Shown here: positions 17,391 through 26,657 of the stretch, in pieces
Numbering within the stretch: the stretch's first letter is position 1
How the letters are laid out: every line of letters starts with the position of its first letter
Notes under the pieces: model-generated
Seen by the model: the letters and a program-made list of their open reading frames with translations, nothing else
Told to the model about the DNA's origin: nothing
Databases searched by the model: none
From: Halopseudomonas bauzanensis
GTDB lineage: Bacteria > Pseudomonadota > Gammaproteobacteria > Pseudomonadales > Pseudomonadaceae
NCBI RefSeq assembly: GCF_900114735.1
Contig: NZ_FOUA01000006.1
Span: 124,001-188,000, forward strand
Direction: 5' to 3'
DNA: 64,000 nucleotides
Made by a program: the position numbers and the translations under genes

Positions 17391-18380
17391 ATGGACATGG
17401 CCACCAGCCCGCTGCTGCAGGATCGTTTCGGGCGCTCCAAACGCAAGCTGCGTTTATCTCTCACCGACCGCTGCAATTTCCGCTGCCGGTACTGCATGCC
17501 GGAGCACCCGCAATGGCTGCCCGGCCGCGAGCTGATGGACCGGCAGGAGCTGGTACGGCTGGCGACCCTGTTTGTCGATGCCGGTATCGAGGAGATTCGC
17601 CTGACCGGCGGTGAACCCCTGTTGCGCAAGGACGTGGTGGCCTGCGTGGCGGCATTGTCGCGCCTGCGCGAACGCGGCTTGAAGCGACTGTCGATGACCA
17701 CCAATGGCACCCGTTTGCCTATGCTGCTCGACGATCTGATCGAGGCTGGCCTGGATGATCTGAACATCAGTCTGGATGCGGTGGATGAGGTGCGCTTTCA
17801 GGCGCTCACCCGTAGCCCGCTGGCGCCGGTGCTGGCGGGCATCGAGCGGGCCCGCGACCGTGGCATTGCGGTCAAGCTGAACGCGGTACTGATACAGGAC
17901 TACAACCACGATCAGATCCTGCCACTGGTGGCGTGGGCGCGATCACGGCAGCTGCCGCTGCGGTTTATCGAGTACATGCCGCTGGATGAGCCGGGGCGCT
18001 GGCAGGCAGGCCAGGTGGTGTCCGAAGCACAGATCCTTGGCGTCCTTGAGCAGCTCCATCATGTGCAGGCGCTGCCGCGCAGCTCGAACCCAGCTACCCA
18101 ATATCGGCTCGATGGTGATTACACGGTAGGCGTGATCTCGACCGTGACGCGTCCGTTCTGCGCCTCCTGCGATCGACTCCGACTGACCGCCAACGGCCAT
18201 CTGTACACCTGCCTGTTTTCTCGCCAGGGGCACGACCTGCTGACGCCGCTACGCAGCGGCGAGGATGACCGCGCGCTGCGCCAGCGCATTACGCAACGGG
18301 TCTGGCACAAGGACGCTGGCTATGCGGCGACGCCCGGCCCGGTGGCACGATTGATAACCATGCATGGAATGGGGGGCTGA
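17391..18380 (+). CDS. moaA: GTP 3',8-cyclase MoaA
   Basis: Radical-SAM enzyme for the first step of molybdopterin synthesis, converting GTP to 3',8-cyclo-dihydro-GTP. The 329-residue product has the SAM cluster C28-x3-C32-x2-C35 in the motif RCNFRCRYCMPE. The second cluster is C-x2-C-x13-C in FCASCDRLRLTANGHLYTC. It ends in GMGG, the conserved GG tail. The ATG at 17391 sits 2 nt after mobA and follows GAGGAAG; longer in-frame versions would run into mobA. The stop overlaps the moaD start by one base. Confidence 0.97.
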   Translation: MDMATSPLLQDRFGRSKRKLRLSLTDRCNFRCRYCMPEHPQWLPGRELMDRQELVRLATLFVDAGIEEIRLTGGEPLLRKDVVACVAALSRLRERGLKRLSMTTNGTRLPMLLDDLIEAGLDDLNISLDAVDEVRFQALTRSPLAPVLAGIERARDRGIAVKLNAVLIQDYNHDQILPLVAWARSRQLPLRFIEYMPLDEPGRWQAGQVVSEAQILGVLEQLHHVQALPRSSNPATQYRLDGDYTVGVISTVTRPFCASCDRLRLTANGHLYTCLFSRQGHDLLTPLRSGEDDRALRQRITQRVWHKDAGYAATPGPVARLITMHGMGG

Positions 18381-18631
18381 TGAATCTGTCTTTTGAATTT
18401 TATGGTGAGCTGATTCCGTTGTTGGCAGGCAATGAGCGGTTCACGCTCAATGCGTCTCCGCCGCCAGCGACGGTGGCCGATGCCTTGGTGCTGCTGGCGG
18501 ATCACTGGCCAGCTTTGCAGCCACGGCTGGACCAGTGTGCGGTGGTCTGTGGCAGCGAGGTGCTACTGCGCTCCGACCCGGTGCCGGCGAGTGGCCAACT
18601 GGCTCTGCTGCCACCCGTGGCCGGAGGCTGA
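18380..18631 (+). CDS. moaD: Molybdopterin synthase small subunit MoaD
   Basis: Ubiquitin-like sulfur carrier that donates sulfur from its C-terminal thiocarboxylate to cyclic pyranopterin. The 83-residue product starts with the beta-grasp strand MNLSFEFYGELIPLL and ends in the required Gly-Gly. Its ATG shares one base with the moaA stop and moaE follows after 2 nt, giving the usual D-E pairing of the two synthase subunits. Length and ends are normal, and no alternative is plausible. Confidence 0.95.
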   Translation: MNLSFEFYGELIPLLAGNERFTLNASPPPATVADALVLLADHWPALQPRLDQCAVVCGSEVLLRSDPVPASGQLALLPPVAGG

Positions 18632-18633
18632 GC

Positions 18634-19092
18634 ATGCTGCACCTGACCCATGAACCTATCGATATCCAGGCCTTGCTGGCGCTGGATCGCTATCCGGAGT
18701 GCGGAGGGCTGGCGCTGTTTGTCGGTACCGTACGCAACCATCATCAGGGCATGTCAGTGGAAAGCCTGAGCTATACCGCCTATGCGCCGCTGGCGACAAA
18801 GCGCATCGCCGATATTGAAAACGATGCCTGCCGCCGTTTCGGCCTCAGCTATTGCCGGGTGGTGCATCGGCTTGGCTCGCTGCGCATCGGTGATGTGGCG
18901 ATCGCCTGCGTGGTCCGGTCGGGCCATCGTGCGGAAGCTTTCGAGGCTTGTCGTCATGTGGTCGATGAAGTGAAACACCAGGCACCGATCTGGAAGGAAG
19001 AGCATTACACCGATGGCAGCAGCGCTTATGTGCAGGGCTGCTGCATTCGCCCCGACGCCCACCGCGACACCTGTGATGGAGACCACCCTTGA
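18634..19092 (+). CDS. moaE: Molybdopterin synthase catalytic subunit MoaE
   Basis: Large subunit of molybdopterin synthase, converting precursor Z to molybdopterin with MoaD. The 152-residue product contains FVGTVRNHHQGMSVESLSY near the start, the HRLGSLRIGD segment, and IWKEEHYTDGS with the catalytic-site lysine near residue 120. The start at 18634 yields MLHLTHEPI; the longer in-frame extension overlaps moaD and lacks similarity. The stop overlaps the TTG start of the moaC-moaB fusion by 4 nt. Confidence 0.95.
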   Translation: MLHLTHEPIDIQALLALDRYPECGGLALFVGTVRNHHQGMSVESLSYTAYAPLATKRIADIENDACRRFGLSYCRVVHRLGSLRIGDVAIACVVRSGHRAEAFEACRHVVDEVKHQAPIWKEEHYTDGSSAYVQGCCIRPDAHRDTCDGDHP

Positions 19093-20018
19093 AAGATGTC
19101 AGCAACAAACCAGACTCGTTCCGCAGCGCCCGGGCCCAATGCCGACTGCGGGCGCCGCAGGACTGTATCGAGCGACTGCGGCGCGGCGACACAGACAAGG
19201 GCGATGCGCTGCAGGCTGCCCGCATTGCCGGAATACTGGCCGCCAAGCGCACCGACGAACTGCTGCCAATGTGCCATTCCTTGCCGATCCACCGGGCTGA
19301 GGTGATCTTCGAACTGGGCGAAGAACAGGTGACCATCTTCGCCGAGGTGCAGACCATCGGCCCCACCGGCGTCGAGATGGAAGCGCTGACCGCGGCGCAG
19401 GTGGCGGCGCTGACCCTGTATGACATGCTCAAGCCGCATACCAGCCCGGATCGCCTGGAGATCACCGATGGTCGGCTGTTGGAGAAAACCGGGGGCAAGT
19501 CGCAATTTCGCCGGTATCTGCGAGCACCCCTGAGCGCAGCGGTGATCGTGCTGTCGGACAGCGTGGCGGCTGGCCGGAAGCCGGACACCGCCGGGCGTTC
19601 GGTGCAAGTAGGCCTGTCCGCGGCCGGCTTTGAGCCGGTGCATTACCAGGTGCTGCCCGATGAGCCCACTCAGCTGCGCGACGCAGTACAGACTCAACTG
19701 GCGCAGGGTGTAGCGCTGGTGATTACCGTAGGCGGCACGGGTGTCGGGCCCAGGGATTGCACCGTGGAGACCGTACAGCCGCTATTGACCACCGAACTGC
19801 CGGGGATGATGGAAGCGGCCCGGGACTTCGGTCAGCGCCGAACACCCTACGCGATGATGTCGCGGGGCGTGGCCGGCCTGGCCGGCGATACCCTGCTGAT
19901 CACCTTCCCCGGTAGCCGTCGCGGGGCTGAAGAAACGCTGGCGGCGCTGTTGTCTGGTCTGGTGCATTTGCTGGAGGTATGTAGGGCCGGCCAGCCGCAT
20001 CCGGGTGGTTACAACTGA
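19089..20018 (+). CDS. Fused MoaC-MoaB molybdenum cofactor protein
   Basis: Two enzymes in one 309-residue chain. Residues 1-150 are MoaC, cyclic pyranopterin monophosphate synthase, with KGDALQAARIAGI, the catalytic-site MCHSLP and YDMLK. Residues about 151-309 are MoaB/MogA-like molybdopterin adenylyltransferase, with VIVLSDSVAAG, TVGGTGVGPRDCT and SRGVAG. The TTG start gives MKDVSNK, matching the conserved MoaC beginning, and overlaps moaE by 4 nt; no ATG suits the frame. The join near SQFRRYLRAPLSAAV is short and lacks a long linker. Such fusions are known in some bacteria. It would couple an early and a late step of the pathway. Confidence 0.93.
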   Translation: MKDVSNKPDSFRSARAQCRLRAPQDCIERLRRGDTDKGDALQAARIAGILAAKRTDELLPMCHSLPIHRAEVIFELGEEQVTIFAEVQTIGPTGVEMEALTAAQVAALTLYDMLKPHTSPDRLEITDGRLLEKTGGKSQFRRYLRAPLSAAVIVLSDSVAAGRKPDTAGRSVQVGLSAAGFEPVHYQVLPDEPTQLRDAVQTQLAQGVALVITVGGTGVGPRDCTVETVQPLLTTELPGMMEAARDFGQRRTPYAMMSRGVAGLAGDTLLITFPGSRRGAEETLAALLSGLVHLLEVCRAGQPHPGGYN

Positions 20019-21265
20019 TGGCATGCGGAACAACGCAGGGCTTGCTGTCCGTGGCGGACGCTCTGGCGACTTACCGACGGGTGCTGGCGCCGCTGTCGGA
20101 GCAGGAGCTGCCCATCGAAGCGGCACTGGGGCAGGTGCTGGCGGAAACGGTGCGGGCGGCAGTGGATCTGCCATTGTTCGATCAAAGCGCAGTCGATGGG
20201 TATGCCGTGCGCAGTGAGGACCTGCAGTGTGCCTCGCCGCAGCGGCCGGTAACGCTGACGCTGAGCGGGGAGATTCCCGCCGGCCAGAGCACGGCCCGGG
20301 CAGTGGCACCGGGGTGCGCCATGCGCATTCTGACCGGAGCACCGGTGCCGGCGGGGGCCGATACCATAGTGCGCCAGGAATGGGTGGTGCGTGAGGGTGG
20401 TGTGGTCAGGGTCGAGCGCGCACTGGCGCCAGTGACCGATCTGCGTCTGCGTGGTGAGGAATTACGATGCGGAGCTGTCCTGGCTGACCCTGGCCTGCGG
20501 TTGGATGCGGGCCGCCTGGCGGCGCTTGCCATGGCCGGTGTATCGCAGGTCAAGGTGCATCCCCGGGCGCGGGTAACGGTACTGGTGACCGGTGATGAGG
20601 TGAAACCGGTGGGAGAGCTGCTGGCGCCTGGGCAAATCTTTGATGCCAACGGGCCGCTGGTACGCGGCTGGCTGGCGCAGCGTGGCCAGCCCCTGGTGCG
20701 CTGCTGTGTGGTGGCGGATCGTTTTGAAAATATGTGCGAGGCGCTGGCACAGGCGCTGGAGGAGTCGGATGCGATTATCACCACCGGTGGTGTGTCGGTC
20801 GGCGACCGGGACCACGTGCCGGACGCAGCAGAGCGCCTTGGGCTGACACGGCATTTCTGGAAATTGGCGCAAAAGCCCGGCAAGCCGCTGTGGTTCGGCA
20901 CAGGTGCTCAGGCCGGGCGTAGCATTCCACTGATTGGCTTGCCGGGCAATCCGGCAGCGGTACTCGTGGGGCTGGCTGTGCATGTGGCAGCGGTGATTCG
21001 CGCCCTGGAAGGTGAGGACGCTGAGCCGGAGTGGGGCTATGCCGCCTTACAGGAGGATGCCATGCCGGCCGACCAGCGTGATCAGTGGCTACGCATGCAG
21101 CTAAGGACAGATCCACTCAGTGGCACTGCAACCCTGGCGCCGTTACCGCGCCAGGCGTCGCATATGCTGTCGAACATGATGGCTGCGGATGTGCTGGCCT
21201 GGGTGCCGGCCAGTGAAGAGGCCTGGCGTGCTGGTTCGGTGGTGCGCTGGTTGGCGTTGCGATAA
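20018..21265 (+). CDS. moeA: Molybdopterin molybdenumtransferase MoeA
   Basis: Inserts molybdate into adenylylated molybdopterin, the last general Moco step. The 415-residue product has DQSAVDGYAVR near residue 55, ITTGGVSVGDRD in the central MoaB-like domain, and GLPGNPAAV, the typical C-terminal-half motif. The ATG shares one base with the fusion-gene stop. It is the last gene of the narK-to-moeA operon; a strong bidirectional terminator follows 13 nt after the stop. No moeB is present in the window. Confidence 0.96.
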   Translation: MACGTTQGLLSVADALATYRRVLAPLSEQELPIEAALGQVLAETVRAAVDLPLFDQSAVDGYAVRSEDLQCASPQRPVTLTLSGEIPAGQSTARAVAPGCAMRILTGAPVPAGADTIVRQEWVVREGGVVRVERALAPVTDLRLRGEELRCGAVLADPGLRLDAGRLAALAMAGVSQVKVHPRARVTVLVTGDEVKPVGELLAPGQIFDANGPLVRGWLAQRGQPLVRCCVVADRFENMCEALAQALEESDAIITTGGVSVGDRDHVPDAAERLGLTRHFWKLAQKPGKPLWFGTGAQAGRSIPLIGLPGNPAAVLVGLAVHVAAVIRALEGEDAEPEWGYAALQEDAMPADQRDQWLRMQLRTDPLSGTATLAPLPRQASHMLSNMMAADVLAWVPASEEAWRAGSVVRWLALR

Positions 21266-21278
21266 ACCGGGGATAAAG

Positions 21279-21302
21279 AAAAGCCCGGCGAGCCGGGCTT
21301 TT
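21279..21302. terminator. Bidirectional Rho-independent terminator between moeA and dapD
   Basis: Perfect 10-bp inverted repeat, AAAAGCCCGG (21279-21288) and CCGGGCTTTT (21293-21302), with a CGAG loop. The A-tract on one side and T-tract on the other let it stop both the rightward moeA transcript and the leftward dapD transcript, which converge here. Confidence 0.93.
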
Positions 21303-21317
21303 CCTTCACTCAATCAC

Positions 21318-22352
21318 TCAATTGTGCGCATGCAAGATGCTATTCAACTGAATAGCGCTCTTGTTGGTCTTGCACTCGATTGAGCCGGTCTGTGAGTTGC
21401 GGCGGAACAGCAGGTCAGGCTGATTGGCCAGGTCGCGGGCCTTGATGATTTCCACCAGGTTGTCGGCGTCGTCCAGCAGCGCGACCTTGAGGCCCGCGGT
21501 GATGTACAGGCCGGCTTCGACGGTGCAGCGATCACCCAGCGGGATGCCGATACCGGCGTTGGCGCCGATCAGACAGCCTTCACCCACCGAGATGACGATA
21601 TTGCCGCCGCCGGAGAGCGTACCCATGGTCGAGCTGCCGCCACCCAGATCCGAGCCCTTGCCGACGAATACGCCAGCGGAGATGCGGCCTTCCACCATGC
21701 TGGTACCGGCGGTACCCGCATTGAAGTTGATGAAGCCTTCATGCATGACGGTGGTGCCTTCGCCGACATAGGCGCCCAGGCGGACCCGGGCGGTGTCGGC
21801 GATGCGTACACCGCTGGGTACGACGTAGTTGGTCATCAGCGGGAATTTGTCGACGCTGTGCACCTGCAGATCGCGGCCCTCAAGGCGGGCTGCCAGCTGG
21901 CGCTGGGGCAGCTCGCTCAGGTCGATGGCGCCTTCGTTGGTCCAGGCGACATTGGGCAGCAGCGGGAACAGGCCAGCCAGCACCACTTCATGGGGCTTGA
22001 CCAGACGATGCGACAGCAAGTGCAGCTTGAGATAGGCACCGGGGGTGGTGATGGGCGCGTCATCGGTTTCCAGGATGGTGGCGACCAGCGGACGGGTGCT
22101 GTGCTCCAACTGGTTGGCCAATGCGCCGAGCTCGGCAAAGCCTGCATCGATAAGGGCTTTGCCCAGTGCGGCGCACTGACTGGCGTTAAAGTTGATGGCC
22201 TGGTTGCCACCGTCGTAGCCGAGCTGTTCGGCGAAAACGGCAACGATACGGCGATCGGGTTTCAGGAGTGGTTGGGGATAGTACACTTCCAACCAGTCAC
22301 CGGCATTGTTCTGGGTGCCGATACCCAGGGCCAGGCTGAAATGGTCACTCAT
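21318..22352 (-). CDS. dapD: 2,3,4,5-tetrahydropyridine-2,6-dicarboxylate N-succinyltransferase
   Basis: Succinylates tetrahydrodipicolinate in the lysine/diaminopimelate pathway, feeding cell-wall and lysine synthesis. The 344-residue product is the long form typical of pseudomonads. The C-terminal half has left-handed beta-helix hexapeptide repeats (for example ISAGVFVGKGSDLGG and ANAGIGIPLGDRC) with the GGGSSTMGTLSGG segment. It is the last gene of the minus-strand group map-glnD-dapC-yffB-dapD and ends at the shared terminator. Confidence 0.96.
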   Translation of the reverse strand: MSDHFSLALGIGTQNNAGDWLEVYYPQPLLKPDRRIVAVFAEQLGYDGGNQAINFNASQCAALGKALIDAGFAELGALANQLEHSTRPLVATILETDDAPITTPGAYLKLHLLSHRLVKPHEVVLAGLFPLLPNVAWTNEGAIDLSELPQRQLAARLEGRDLQVHSVDKFPLMTNYVVPSGVRIADTARVRLGAYVGEGTTVMHEGFINFNAGTAGTSMVEGRISAGVFVGKGSDLGGGSSTMGTLSGGGNIVISVGEGCLIGANAGIGIPLGDRCTVEAGLYITAGLKVALLDDADNLVEIIKARDLANQPDLLFRRNSQTGSIECKTNKSAIQLNSILHAHN

Positions 22353-22378
22353 CAGGGGTGGTTCCTTTGTGCATGTAG

Positions 22379-22720
22379 TCAGAAGGCAGCGGCGTAGAGA
22401 TCGGGCTTGAAGCCGACCAGACGCTGTGAGCCGGTATCGAGTACCGGTCTTTTTATCATTGAGGGGTTGGCCTGCATGAGAGCGACGGCCTTGTTCTGGT
22501 CGATGTCCTGCTTGTCTGCGTCATCGAGCTTGCGGAAGGTCGTGCCCTGGCGGTTGAGAATTTTCTCCCAGCCATGTTCGGTGCACCAGGTGTGCAGCCG
22601 GTTAGCATCAATGCCTTCCTTCTTGTAGTCGTGAAACTGGTATTCGACGCCATGTTCGTCCAGCCAGGTGCGGGCTTTTTTCATGGTGTCACAGGCCTTG
22701 ATGCCGTAGAGGGTGATCAT
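22379..22720 (-). CDS. ArsC/Spx-family reductase-like protein (YffB type)
   Basis: Small 113-residue thioredoxin-fold protein of the ArsC/Spx/YffB superfamily. It begins MITLYGIKACDTMKKA with a single cysteine in the CDT position instead of a CxxC pair, and has the conserved RQGTTFRKL and MIKRPV segments. Family members include arsenate reductases, but the YffB group found next to dap genes has no proven arsenate activity, so I do not claim one. It sits 2 nt after dapC and 26 nt before dapD, suggesting cotranscription. Confidence 0.88.
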   Translation of the reverse strand: MITLYGIKACDTMKKARTWLDEHGVEYQFHDYKKEGIDANRLHTWCTEHGWEKILNRQGTTFRKLDDADKQDIDQNKAVALMQANPSMIKRPVLDTGSQRLVGFKPDLYAAAF

Positions 22721-22722
22721 GG

Positions 22723-23919
22723 TCAGAGGCTCCTGATAAAGGTACGAATGCGTTGCGCTGCTTCGATGCAGTCGCCGAGCGGTGCAACCAGCGCCAGGCG
22801 CACACGACCGGCGCCGGGGTTATGGCCCTCGACATCGCGTGACAGGTAGCGTCCCGGTACCACGGCCACGTTCTGATCGGCCAGCAGGCGGCGGGTGAAG
22901 GTTTCGTCATCGATGGGCGTGACGGGCCACAGATAGAAGCCGGCATCCGGACGCTGGACGTCCATGACATCACCGAGGATGTCCAGTACGGCATCGAACT
23001 TGGCCTGGTACAGGCTGCGGTTGGTCTGTACATGCGCTTCGTCTTGCCAGGCGGCGAGGCTGGCCAGTTGAGTCTGGACCGGCATGGCGCAGCCGTGATA
23101 CGTGCGATAGGTCAGATAGGGTTCCAGCAGACGGGCGTCGCCGGCAATGAAGCCGGAGCGCAGACCGGGCAGGTTGGAGCGCTTGGACAGACTGTGAAAC
23201 ACCACGCAGCGGGAAAAGTCCGTGCGTCCCAGACTGGCACAGGCCTGCAGCAGGCCTACCGGAGCCGGTTGGGCCGGTGAGTAGATTTCGCTGTAGCACT
23301 CATCCGAGGCGATGACGAAGTCGTACTCGTCCGCCAGCGCGATGAGTTTCTGCAGGGTGTGCAGTGAGGTGACTGCGCCAGTGGGGTTGCCGGGGGAGCA
23401 GATGAACAGCAACTGGCAGCGCCGCCAGATATCTGCCGGCACCTTGTCGAAATCGGGGATGAACCCATTGCTGGCATCGCAAGCCAGATAATGTGGCTGT
23501 ACGCCGGCCAGCAGCGCTGCGCCCTCGTAGATCTGATAGAAGGGGTTGGGGCTGACCACCAGACCTTGCGGGTCCCGCTGCACCACGGCCTGGGTAAAGG
23601 AGAACAGCGCCTCGCGGGTACCGGTGACCGGCAATACGTTCCGGTCGGCGTCGAGCATGCCGGTGGGCAGCTGGAAACGCTGGCTCAGCCAGTCAGCGAT
23701 ACCCTGGCGCAGCGCCGGCAGGCCTGCGGTCGAGGGGTAGATGGCCGCCTTGTCCAGGTGTGCCGCCATGGCGTCCAGCACGAAGGCCGGCGAAGCATGC
23801 TTGGGTTCGCCGATCGACAGGGATATCGGTGACAGCGCCGGGTTGGGGGTGATATCGGCGACCAGTGCCCGCAACTTTTCAAAGGGGTAGGGTTGCAGTT
23901 GCTGCAGGTCCTGGTTCAT
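22723..23919 (-). CDS. dapC: Succinyldiaminopimelate transaminase DapC
   Basis: PLP-dependent fold-type I aminotransferase that makes N-succinyl-LL-diaminopimelate. The 398-residue product has SPGNPTG at 175-181, ASDECYSEIY near 204-213 and the PLP lysine K246 in SLSKRSNLPGLR. The start ATG at 23919 aligns with family proteins (MNQDLQQLQPYPFEKL); an upstream frame start at 24057 would overlap glnD by 125 nt and adds unrelated residues. The order after glnD and before dapD supports DapC rather than a general aspartate aminotransferase. Confidence 0.93.
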   Translation of the reverse strand: MNQDLQQLQPYPFEKLRALVADITPNPALSPISLSIGEPKHASPAFVLDAMAAHLDKAAIYPSTAGLPALRQGIADWLSQRFQLPTGMLDADRNVLPVTGTREALFSFTQAVVQRDPQGLVVSPNPFYQIYEGAALLAGVQPHYLACDASNGFIPDFDKVPADIWRRCQLLFICSPGNPTGAVTSLHTLQKLIALADEYDFVIASDECYSEIYSPAQPAPVGLLQACASLGRTDFSRCVVFHSLSKRSNLPGLRSGFIAGDARLLEPYLTYRTYHGCAMPVQTQLASLAAWQDEAHVQTNRSLYQAKFDAVLDILGDVMDVQRPDAGFYLWPVTPIDDETFTRRLLADQNVAVVPGRYLSRDVEGHNPGAGRVRLALVAPLGDCIEAAQRIRTFIRSL

Positions 23920-23932
23920 CCGGGGTCGATCC

Positions 23933-26632
23933 TCAAAACACGATTGAATGGGGTATGCCGTTATCCGACTGCTGGGTGTGGGGGCCGAGTGTACGGATGA
24001 TGGTGCTCTGCAATCGCTCGCACAATTGCGGATCGGACAGTGGTTGATTGTCCGCATCGGTGATCACGAATACGTCGTCCACACGCTCACCCAGCGTGAC
24101 GATGCGCGCATTTTGCACGCTGATGTCGAAATCGAGAAATATTTTTCCCATTCTGGCCAATAGGCCTGGTCTATCGGGCGCGCTCAATTCCAGCGTGGTG
24201 TGCTGTCCACTATGGTCAGTGAAGATGGTGACCTCGGGCTCGAAGGCGAAGTGCTTGAGCTGTCGCGGCACCCGGCGCTGGATGATGGCGGGGTAGGCGT
24301 CGGGGTCGGAAAGTGCCTCAAGCAGCCCGGCCTTGATCTCGCGGATGCGTTCGGGATGATCGCCGATCGGGCCGCCATCGGCGTCCAGCACAATATAGGT
24401 ATCCAGGCTGAAGCGGTTGGTGGTGGTGATCACTCGGGCGTCCTGAATGCTCAGGTTGAGCTGGTCCATGGCCGCGGCAGTCACGGCGAATAGGTCGTGT
24501 TGCTCGGGCGTGTAGAGGAAAATCTGGGTGGCGCCCTCGAATTCGCGCTGGGCGGTTTCCTTGATCAGTACCAGCGGGCCGCGGTGCTCGGGATGTTGCA
24601 CGATGGCTTCGGTATGCCAGGCGATATCGCTGGCGGTGTGGCGCAGGAAGTAATCGTCACCCAGTTGTGCCCAGAGCGCTTCGGCGTCCTCCTCGTCGAT
24701 GCCGGTGCGTACCAGGATATCCATGGCGGCATGTTGAGTGTCGGCGATCAATTGCGCGCGGTTGGGTGGATTGTCCAGCCCGCGGCGCAGGGCGCGCTTG
24801 GTCTCGGTATACAACTGGCGCAGCAGCGAGGCCCGCCAGGAGTTCCACATATTGGGGTTGGTGGCGTTGATATCGGCGATGGTCAGCACATACAGGTAGT
24901 CCAGGCGCACCTGGTTGCCCAGCTGGACGGCGAAGTCGTGGATCACCTGGGGGTCGGAGATATCCTTGCGCTGGGCGGTGGTGGACATCAGCAGATGATG
25001 CTCCACCAGCCAACTGACCAGATGGGTATCCCAGGCGGGCAATTGATGACGCTGGCAGAACAGCGTAGCGTCGATCGAGCCCAGCTCGGAATGATCGCCG
25101 CCACGGCCCTTGGCGATGTCGTGGTACAACCCGGCCATGTACAGCAGGTCCGGCTTGGGCAGGCGGCAGAAGATCTTCCAGGCCAGCGGATACTTTTCCT
25201 GGTAATCGGGGCGGCCCAGCTTGCGCAGGTGCTTGATCAGGTTGAGCGTGTGGGCGTCTACGGTATAGATGTGGAACAGGTCATGCTGCATCTGCCCGAC
25301 GATACGGCCGAATTCCGGCAGATAACGCCCGAGAATGCCGTAGCGATTCATGCGCCGCAGGTTGCGGTGCACGCCTTCGCGGCAGCGCAGCAGTTCGACG
25401 AACAGGCTGGTGTTGCGGATGTCGCTGCGAAAGTTGTCATCGATCAGATGGCGATGGTCACGCAGCAGGCGGATGCTGTCGGCGCGCACACCACGGATCT
25501 CCGGATGCTGGGCCATCAGCACGAAGATTTCCAGCAGCGCGAAGGGCGTGCGCTTGAATACCTGCGGATGCGTCACCTCGATGTAGTGATTGCGCACCTG
25601 GAAGCGGGAATTGAGCGGCTGGATTTCTGCCGACTCGGCATCGCGCAGCAGGATCTCCTCGAAATGCTGCATCAACAGGTCGTTGAGTTCCGACAGCGAC
25701 ATGACGATGCGGTAGTACTTCTGCATGAAGCGCTCGACCGCAAGCTTGGCGTCGTTGTCTTCAAAGCCGAACAGACGGGCGATGGCGCGCTGGTGATCAA
25801 ACAGCAACCGGTCCTCGGCGCGGCCGGCCAGGGCATGCAGGGCAAAGCGTACCTGCCAGAGAAAGGTGCGACCGCCAGCGAGGATGTTGTACTCGGGCTC
25901 GTTCAGGAAGCCCTGCTCGACCAGTTCGCGCAGGTCGCTGGTGCCGAAGTGGCGCAGGGCGACCCAGCCGATGGTCTGGATATCACGCAGCCCGCCGGGT
26001 GAACTCTTGACGTTGGGTTCGAGGTTGTACTCGGTGTCATTGAACTTGGCGTGACGGGCATGTTGCTCGGCGCGCTTGGCACGGAAGAATTCGGCGCTGG
26101 TCCACATGTGCTGCGGCCCGACAGCGTCGAGCATGGCCTGGCGCAAGGCTTCGTCACCAACCAGTGTCCGTGATTCCATGAGGTTGGTGATCACGGTGAC
26201 ATCGGCGCGCGCCTCGTCCTGGCATTCGCTGATGGTCCGCACGCTCTGGCCAACTTCCAGGCCGATGTCCCAGAGTAGCGTGAGAAAGTGGCTGATAGCC
26301 TCGTTGTAGCGATCGCCGGTGCCATCGCGTAGCAGGATCAGCAGGTCGATGTCCGAATGGGGGTGTAATTCCCCGCGCCCGTAGCCGCCGCCGGCCAGCA
26401 AGGCGATATCGGCTTCGTCGGGGCAGCCGAGGGTAGTCCACGCCTGGCGCAGGATCTGATCGACCAGCCAGGCCCGATCGTGAATCAGCTTGTGAATGTC
26501 CCGGCCGCCCTCAAAACGTGCCTGCAGTACCTCGCGGGCATGGCGCAGGGCTTTCTTGAAAGCCGGAATCGGACTGCGCTTGAGGGCCAGGTCCGCCTGG
26601 AATTGGCCAGGGTCAAACAGTTCGTGATCCAC
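23933..26632 (-). CDS. glnD: Bifunctional uridylyltransferase/uridylyl-removing enzyme GlnD
   Basis: Senses glutamine and uridylylates or deuridylylates PII proteins, so controlling the NtrB/NtrC nitrogen cascade. The 899-residue length is usual. The nucleotidyltransferase motif [17 protein letters not shown] is at 81-97. A central HD domain with [17 protein letters not shown] lies near 510, and two ACT domains lie in the last 200 residues. The GTG start at 26632 follows GAGGAA at suitable spacing. It may regulate, through NtrC and RpoN, the nitrate operon located only a few kb away. Confidence 0.97.
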   Translation of the reverse strand: MDHELFDPGQFQADLALKRSPIPAFKKALRHAREVLQARFEGGRDIHKLIHDRAWLVDQILRQAWTTLGCPDEADIALLAGGGYGRGELHPHSDIDLLILLRDGTGDRYNEAISHFLTLLWDIGLEVGQSVRTISECQDEARADVTVITNLMESRTLVGDEALRQAMLDAVGPQHMWTSAEFFRAKRAEQHARHAKFNDTEYNLEPNVKSSPGGLRDIQTIGWVALRHFGTSDLRELVEQGFLNEPEYNILAGGRTFLWQVRFALHALAGRAEDRLLFDHQRAIARLFGFEDNDAKLAVERFMQKYYRIVMSLSELNDLLMQHFEEILLRDAESAEIQPLNSRFQVRNHYIEVTHPQVFKRTPFALLEIFVLMAQHPEIRGVRADSIRLLRDHRHLIDDNFRSDIRNTSLFVELLRCREGVHRNLRRMNRYGILGRYLPEFGRIVGQMQHDLFHIYTVDAHTLNLIKHLRKLGRPDYQEKYPLAWKIFCRLPKPDLLYMAGLYHDIAKGRGGDHSELGSIDATLFCQRHQLPAWDTHLVSWLVEHHLLMSTTAQRKDISDPQVIHDFAVQLGNQVRLDYLYVLTIADINATNPNMWNSWRASLLRQLYTETKRALRRGLDNPPNRAQLIADTQHAAMDILVRTGIDEEDAEALWAQLGDDYFLRHTASDIAWHTEAIVQHPEHRGPLVLIKETAQREFEGATQIFLYTPEQHDLFAVTAAAMDQLNLSIQDARVITTTNRFSLDTYIVLDADGGPIGDHPERIREIKAGLLEALSDPDAYPAIIQRRVPRQLKHFAFEPEVTIFTDHSGQHTTLELSAPDRPGLLARMGKIFLDFDISVQNARIVTLGERVDDVFVITDADNQPLSDPQLCERLQSTIIRTLGPHTQQSDNGIPHSIVF

Positions 26633-26657
26633 AATGATTCCTCGGCAGAGTTGGCCT

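Noticed and set aside
24497..26002. 501-codon frame antisense to glnD
   Set aside because: The glnD sense frame has all domains and catalytic motifs. The antisense product is low complexity and without a ribosome site.
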